From Aquificota bacterium (GTDB lineage Bacteria; Aquificota; Aquificia; Aquificales; Hydrogenothermaceae): 9,081 bases of DNA. A program made the translations under genes and the position numbers. The stretch is from positions 1 through 9,081 of the forward strand of contig JAADDT010000064.1 in assembly GCA_013153765.1 (NCBI GenBank), written 5' to 3'. Below are positions 6,351-9,081 of the stretch, one piece after another (position 1 is the first letter of the stretch; the number at the start of each line of letters is the position of its first letter). The notes beneath the pieces are model-generated. The model did no database searches. It was not told the origin of the DNA and saw nothing but the letters and a program-made list of their open reading frames with translations.

Positions 6351-6379
6351 ATTATACTTTACAATAGGGATTTTGAAAA
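6351..6379 (-). promoter_or_regulatory. Promoter for the DUF1931-UPF0114-fmt run
   Basis: On the minus strand a -35-like TTTTCA (6374-6379) is followed by a 17-base spacer and a perfect -10 TATAAT (6351-6356). The predicted start point is near 6344, about 32 bases before the DUF1931 ATG. It lies in the gap after the NYN gene. Confidence 0.65.
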
Positions 6380-6410
6380 GGGATAAAAACCATATTTTGC
6401 TAACAGTACT

Positions 6411-7115
6411 TTACTGACCACCTAAACTTTTGATCAGTGTTTTAAGGTTGAATTTCCTTATAAAATCTGTATGCTCCTGTATATCTATACTTAAGTTTCT
6501 CACATCTGGATAAGATGGCATTACCACCTGTATTCCGTTTATCCTTGCTATTTTTATTGCGGGAATTAAATCCGTATCCAGTGATAAAAGCATTATTCTG
6601 TCCACCAGCTTTAGATAGCTTAAGTGGGCAATGTCCAATCCAATTAACATATCTACCTGCTTTTGCGTGAAAATTGGTTTGGTTTGTTCTTGGTCGTAAT
6701 ATCCTCTAAATTCTAACTTTCCCTTTCTGATAGACACGAGGTTTTCTTTTTTCAGATTTTCAATAAAATTCCTTGCGTTTTCATACACTTTTCTAAAGTT
6801 TTCGTTTTGGTCTATAGAATAACGGAAGTTTTTCCAGTTCGCTTCCTTTGGTGGCTCTGACAGGTAAAAATATATCCTGTAAATTTCCTCGTCCGGTTCT
6901 ACAAAGGATTTTATTAAATTTAAGAGTTTACGCGTATCATTATACGTGAATATATCTCTTGGGATTTCCCCTTCCTTTACAGCTCTTTCTAATGTTTTTC
7001 TAAAGTTTTCCCAGTCTATTAAGATTGCTATCTTTTTTATGTTTTGAGGAAGGGCTTCGGATTGAGAGGGAATCGCCCTTCCCCTTTGGATTGGGTTTTG
7101 CCCATTGGATTGCAT
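6411..7115 (-). CDS. NYN/PIN-like domain protein (LabA/DUF88 family putative RNase)
   Basis: The NYN domain is a PIN-fold nuclease domain. Its acidic signature is present: IDWENF (D34, N37) after the first strand, QKQVDMLIGLD (D155), and LSLDTDLIPAI (D180, D182), followed by the typical GIQVVMPS strand. These residues would bind Mg2+ or Mn2+ and cleave RNA; substrate and activity are inferred, not shown. The 234-residue protein has a polar N-terminal extension (about 1-25) with no signal peptide. An insert of about 45 residues (about 95-140, rich in Lys, Asn and Glu) lies between the first acidic segment and KQVD. GAGG lies 10 bases before the ATG. It is clearly AT-richer than its neighbours (several 60-base lines count 25-37% G+C, against about 47-60% in sampled lines of rlmB and the YfdX gene), suggesting transfer. 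It has its own promoter with a palindrome and no clear terminator. Confidence 0.8.
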   Translation of the reverse strand: MQSNGQNPIQRGRAIPSQSEALPQNIKKIAILIDWENFRKTLERAVKEGEIPRDIFTYNDTRKLLNLIKSFVEPDEEIYRIYFYLSEPPKEANWKNFRYSIDQNENFRKVYENARNFIENLKKENLVSIRKGKLEFRGYYDQEQTKPIFTQKQVDMLIGLDIAHLSYLKLVDRIMLLSLDTDLIPAIKIARINGIQVVMPSYPDVRNLSIDIQEHTDFIRKFNLKTLIKSLGGQ

Positions 7116-7143
7116 TTATTTTATACCTCAACCTGCACCTATT

Positions 7144-7172
7144 AAGATAAACACATTTGTGTTTCCTGTCAA
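7144..7172 (-). promoter_or_regulatory. Sigma70-type promoter of the NYN gene
   Basis: On the minus strand a perfect -35 TTGACA (7167-7172), a 17-base spacer and -10 TATCTT (7144-7149, 4 of 6 matches) lie about 29 bases before the ATG. The predicted start point is near 7137, leaving a leader of about 20 bases. Confidence 0.75.
7149..7164. promoter_or_regulatory. Palindromic operator candidate within the NYN promoter spacer
   Basis: AAACACA-TT-TGTGTTT has perfect 7-bp arms around a 2-bp centre. It occupies nearly the whole 17-base spacer between -35 and -10, touching the first base of the -10 box. A protein bound here would block RNA polymerase, so repression is the natural reading. The cognate regulator is not in the window. 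Confidence 0.55.
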
Positions 7173-7204
7173 TGGTTTAATGTATGGATTTATTAAGAAT
7201 AATT

Positions 7205-7228
7205 AAAAAAGCCGGCTTGGAGCCGGCT
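7205..7228 (-). terminator. Intrinsic terminator after the prefoldin-YfdX operon
   Basis: On the minus strand AGCCGGCT, loop CCA, AGCCGGCT form an 8-bp GC-rich stem; the T-run, six T in all, starts in the stem's last base and continues with TTTTT. It lies 6 bases after the stop codon of the YfdX-family gene. Each arm is itself palindromic, so alternative pairings exist, but the terminator reading is strong. Confidence 0.88.
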
Positions 7229-7234
7229 GAAGGT

Positions 7235-8152
7235 TTACTTGGTCTGTGTGGCTTTTTCCTTGAACTGTTCAAGGCTCTTGAACACGTCCTTGAAGTTTTC
7301 CCTCTTACCTGTTTTTTCCTTAACCTCTTTTTCAAGCTTTTCTATCTGCTCTATGAGAGGCTTGATCTCTTCGTCAGACCTTACGTATCCCAGCACCTTT
7401 GCCAGTTTGAGCTGTCTTTTAGCCTCTTCAAGAAGCTTCAGTGCCATTTCCGGCTTCTCTTTGTACACTTTTGATGCGTCCTCAACGAGGATTGAGGCTA
7501 TTGCCAGAGGTTTTGGAATGATTGTGGTTTCCACCTCTACCAGTCCTAAAGCCACCTGAAGTTGGGCGGCGGCGTCCTTCACCTTCCCTTCCTTAAGGAG
7601 CTTGTCAGCCAGCTCTACAGCTTCCTTAAACAGCCCCAGCGGAAGGTAAACCGTTTCTATCACTATCTCGTCCCTTAGAGAGTTGAGTATGAACCTTGCG
7701 GTTATGAAGTCATTGTTGTTTACCGCTTCTTTTGCCTTCTCCGCCAGTTTCTTAGCTTCCTCTATGTCCGTAATGCCGGATATTTCCGTGATAACAACGT
7801 CTATAGGCAGTCTTTCCAGCTTGCCCTGATACTTCTTCTCAAGCTCCTCTATCTCCTTTTTCAGCTCCTCCAGTGCCTTCTTCGCCTCTTCAACCTTGTT
7901 GTGTGTCAGCAGGAACAGGACTTCACCGCCTTTTGCGTAAACCTCAACCGCTTCCTGAATGATTTTTGCCAGCTCTTGTGCCCTGACCTTTTCTGTGGAC
8001 CTTTTGCCTGAGCTTTCAATGAGGGACTGGGCGGTTTCTTCCTTCTTGGTCTCCTGTGCTACCTTCTGGTTGTTTTGCTCCTTGTTTTCCTCGCTGTAAG
8101 CCAGTCCGCCTATCAGCAGGAAAGAAAACAGCAGTGCCAGTGCTTTTTTCAT
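7235..8152 (-). CDS. YfdX-family secreted helical protein
   Basis: The protein has a signal peptide (MKKALALLFSFLLIGGLAYS, cleavage near residue 20), so it is expected in the periplasm. A polar Glu/Lys/Gln-rich linker runs to about residue 45. The rest is almost all alpha-helical with repeated AxxxL patterns, including a highly charged coiled-coil stretch (about 88-110). YfdX features are the VYLPLGLFKEAVELADKLL segment, the following AAAQLQVALGLVEVETT, and a C-terminal AKVLGYV near the end. At 305 residues it is longer than the roughly 200-residue enterobacterial YfdX, mainly through the linker and coiled coil. YfdX has been linked to acid and multidrug stress with a chaperone-like role in enterobacteria; that function is only by analogy here. 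The ATG overlaps the preceding stop as ATGA, with GGAGGTG just upstream. Last gene of the run, with a terminator 6 bases on. Confidence 0.78.
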   Translation of the reverse strand: MKKALALLFSFLLIGGLAYSEENKEQNNQKVAQETKKEETAQSLIESSGKRSTEKVRAQELAKIIQEAVEVYAKGGEVLFLLTHNKVEEAKKALEELKKEIEELEKKYQGKLERLPIDVVITEISGITDIEEAKKLAEKAKEAVNNNDFITARFILNSLRDEIVIETVYLPLGLFKEAVELADKLLKEGKVKDAAAQLQVALGLVEVETTIIPKPLAIASILVEDASKVYKEKPEMALKLLEEAKRQLKLAKVLGYVRSDEEIKPLIEQIEKLEKEVKEKTGKRENFKDVFKSLEQFKEKATQTK

Positions 8153-8364
8153 CGTTCACCTCCTTGTTGGTTTTCTGTTTTGTCTCCTCCTCCTGTCCCT
8201 TCCAGCTTTTCCAGTTCTTCCTGAAGGAGTTTTTTTGCCTCCTCCTTGCTAACTTCCAGCATTACAAGACCTGCATCGTAATAAATTTTTCTACCTTCCG
8301 GCAGTAAGTCTATCAGCTGTATAGTCCTTTCTATCTGTTCCTTTAAAAGCTCCTTTTCGTCCAT
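8149..8364 (-). CDS. Miniature prefoldin beta-like protein
   Basis: A 71-residue protein in line with prefoldin alpha. Residues 14-55 align without gaps, about 29% identical by eye, to the core of archaeal prefoldin beta as I recall it from Pyrococcus: end of the N-terminal helix, LP turn (21-22), the beta-hairpin IYYDAGLVMLEVSKEEA (27-43; archaeal VYKxxGxLxxK), then the start of the C-terminal helix. What differs is the coiled coil. Only about 20 residues precede the LP turn (about 45 in archaea), and the C-terminal helix stops after about 15 residues at a flexible tail (GTGGGDKTENQQGGER). Archaeal beta subunits have about 115-125 residues. It starts at ATG 8362-8364 behind AGGAGA, 11 bases after the alpha stop, and overlaps the YfdX start by ATGA. 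It could instead be an unrelated small helical protein; the context favours prefoldin. Confidence 0.6.
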   Translation of the reverse strand: MDEKELLKEQIERTIQLIDLLPEGRKIYYDAGLVMLEVSKEEAKKLLQEELEKLEGTGGGDKTENQQGGER

Positions 8365-8371
8365 AATCCCG

Positions 8372-8377
8372 TCTCCT
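8372..8377 (-). promoter_or_regulatory. Ribosome binding site of the mini-prefoldin beta gene
   Basis: AGGAGA overlaps the TAG stop of prefoldin alpha and lies 7 bases before the ATG at 8362-8364. It supports the small ORF as a real translated gene in the same transcript. Confidence 0.6.
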
Positions 8378-8822
8378 ATTTGGAGCTCTTACCTTCCTCC
8401 TGACCAAGCTCCCTTGTTTTTTGAAGTAGTTCTTCCGTTTTCTGGTAAGCCTCAACGATGGCTTCCTCAAGCGTCCTTCTCAACGCCTGAAGTGCGGCTA
8501 TCTCTTTGGCAATCTGTGTAAGTGCTTCTTCCGCCGTAAGCTCTGCGGAGATGCCCGAACCTATGCTTACAACCACCCTGTCCGGATTTTCAATCTTGGC
8601 TTCAATCTGTGCCCCTGCTCCGATAGGTATCAGTATGTTTTTACCTTTACCTAAATCACGGAGGTTGTTGATAGTTTTGATGGCGAGCCTGTAGGTAGCT
8701 ATGTTTTCGTCAATAACCTCAATTTCAGCCCTGAGGGCTTCTATCTGTGCAATATACCCCCTTAGCTCCCTGTTAAGCTCTTCCATTGTGATTTGTGGTT
8801 TTTTGGCTTCTTTCTTAGCCAT
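8376..8822 (-). CDS. pfdA: Prefoldin alpha subunit, archaeal type
   Basis: Prefoldin is a cytosolic hexameric chaperone (two alpha, four beta) that holds unfolded proteins with coiled-coil arms and hands them to a chaperonin. The 148-residue length is typical of alpha subunits. A long N-terminal helix (about 12-57) is followed by the double beta-hairpin core, ILIPIGAGAQIEAKI (63-77) and VVVSIGSGISAEL (83-95), and a C-terminal helix (about 96-140). The PIGAGxxxxAKI and IGSGxxxE motifs are diagnostic for alpha; beta has one hairpin only. The ATG (8820-8822) follows GGAGGG. The stop of an unrecognised upstream gene lies 16 bases before the start; the mini-beta gene lies 11 bases after its stop. 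Prefoldin is normal in archaea and eukaryotes but rare in bacteria, so transfer from an archaeon is likely. Confidence 0.9.
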   Translation of the reverse strand: MAKKEAKKPQITMEELNRELRGYIAQIEALRAEIEVIDENIATYRLAIKTINNLRDLGKGKNILIPIGAGAQIEAKIENPDRVVVSIGSGISAELTAEEALTQIAKEIAALQALRRTLEEAIVEAYQKTEELLQKTRELGQEEGKSSK

Positions 8823-8838
8823 GGCTGTTCCCTCCTTT

Positions 8839-9081
8839 TTAAGTTGTTTTTATTTCAATCCAACCTGTGGTCTGTTTTTCTTTAGGCAGGTACAGGACGT
8901 ACCTCGGTCTTATGTCAACCTTCAGCTTTTTTATCAGGTATTCCCTTACCTCTTTTATCCGCCAGAAAAAGAGTAAATCTCCCTTAAAAGAAACCTCAGT
9001 CCACATACCTACCCTTAAAGGTATGTCCCATTTTTTCATTCTGTCAATTAAAGGCTCGTAAAAAAGTTTTGCAAGTGGATG
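8839..9081 (-). CDS. Unrecognised protein, C-terminal part (5' end outside window)
   Basis: The frame is open from the window edge to TAA at 8839-8841, 81 bases longer than... at least 80 codons. Upstream of an internal Met at 9037-9039 it continues as HPLAKLFYEPLIDR, so that Met is probably not the start. I do not recognise the family. The visible part mixes aromatic and basic residues: IPLRVGMWTEVSFKGDLLFF, then a basic helix (IKEVREYLIKKLKVDIRP) and a final strand-like RYVLYLPKEKQTTGWIEIKT. There is no membrane segment and no Cys. It lies 16 bases upstream of prefoldin alpha, whose ribosome binding site is in that gap, so the two are probably in one operon. Confidence 0.65.
   Translation of the reverse strand, partial: HPLAKLFYEPLIDRMKKWDIPLRVGMWTEVSFKGDLLFFWRIKEVREYLIKKLKVDIRPRYVLYLPKEKQTTGWIEIKTT

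Noticed and set aside
789..6404. The 9-base word TTTGCTAAC near the fasciclin gene (789-797) and again at 6396-6404
   Set aside because: The second copy lacks the inverted partner that makes the first a palindrome; a 9-base repeat in AT-rich gaps can arise by chance.
8839..9039. Met codon at 9037-9039 as the start of the right-edge gene
   Set aside because: The frame stays open upstream to the window edge, and no good ribosome binding site precedes this Met, so the gene most likely begins outside.

Overview
This 9.1 kb window is probably chromosomal DNA of a thermophilic, respiring bacterium of the Aquificota (Aquificales and relatives). The reasons are a three-gene cytochrome bc1 operon with a diheme cytochrome c subunit, a DUF1931 histone-fold protein of the kind known from Aquifex and Thermus, a prefoldin alpha subunit of archaeal type, lysine- and glutamate-rich proteins, and tightly packed operons. 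The genus cannot be fixed from the sequence. Only the first gene is on the plus strand; everything else is on the minus strand and is described below in its own direction of transcription, from high to low coordinates.

Right end (9081 to 7205): a four-gene run. It contains the end of an unrecognised gene, a full prefoldin alpha subunit, a 71-residue protein that looks like a prefoldin beta subunit with most of its coiled coils removed, and a secreted YfdX-family protein. The last two overlap by ATGA, and a strong intrinsic terminator closes the run. Prefoldin is a hallmark of archaea and eukaryotes, so this cluster is the most unusual part of the window.

Middle (7172 to 6411): a NYN/PIN-type nuclease-like gene, visibly AT-richer than its neighbours. 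It has its own TTGACA-17-TATCTT promoter, whose spacer is filled by a near-perfect palindrome. It looks like a repressed, possibly acquired, gene.

Centre (6379 to 4337): a promoter, then DUF1931, a UPF0114/YqhA-like membrane protein and methionyl-tRNA formyltransferase (fmt). These are probably one operon; the last two genes start with TTG. A separate promoter with a perfect FNR-type dyad upstream drives the 23S rRNA 2'-O-methyltransferase gene rlmB (4261 to 3530).

Left part (3529 to 813): an upstream region with a second FNR-like dyad, then Rieske protein, cytochrome b and diheme cytochrome c (petABC), closed by an intrinsic terminator. Together these make a quinol:cytochrome c oxidoreductase. 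Its Rieske site lacks the Ser and Tyr hydrogen-bond donors of high-potential Rieske proteins, which fits a low-potential menaquinone-type quinone pool. Beyond the terminator is a fasciclin-domain gene without a signal peptide. It has a palindrome next to its ribosome binding site and almost no room for its own promoter. Its stop codon shares the four bases TTAA with the stop of the convergent fabZ fragment (1 to 294), a fatty acid synthesis dehydratase.

No RNA gene, CRISPR array, insertion sequence or origin was seen. No gene-free stretch exceeds about 120 bases.
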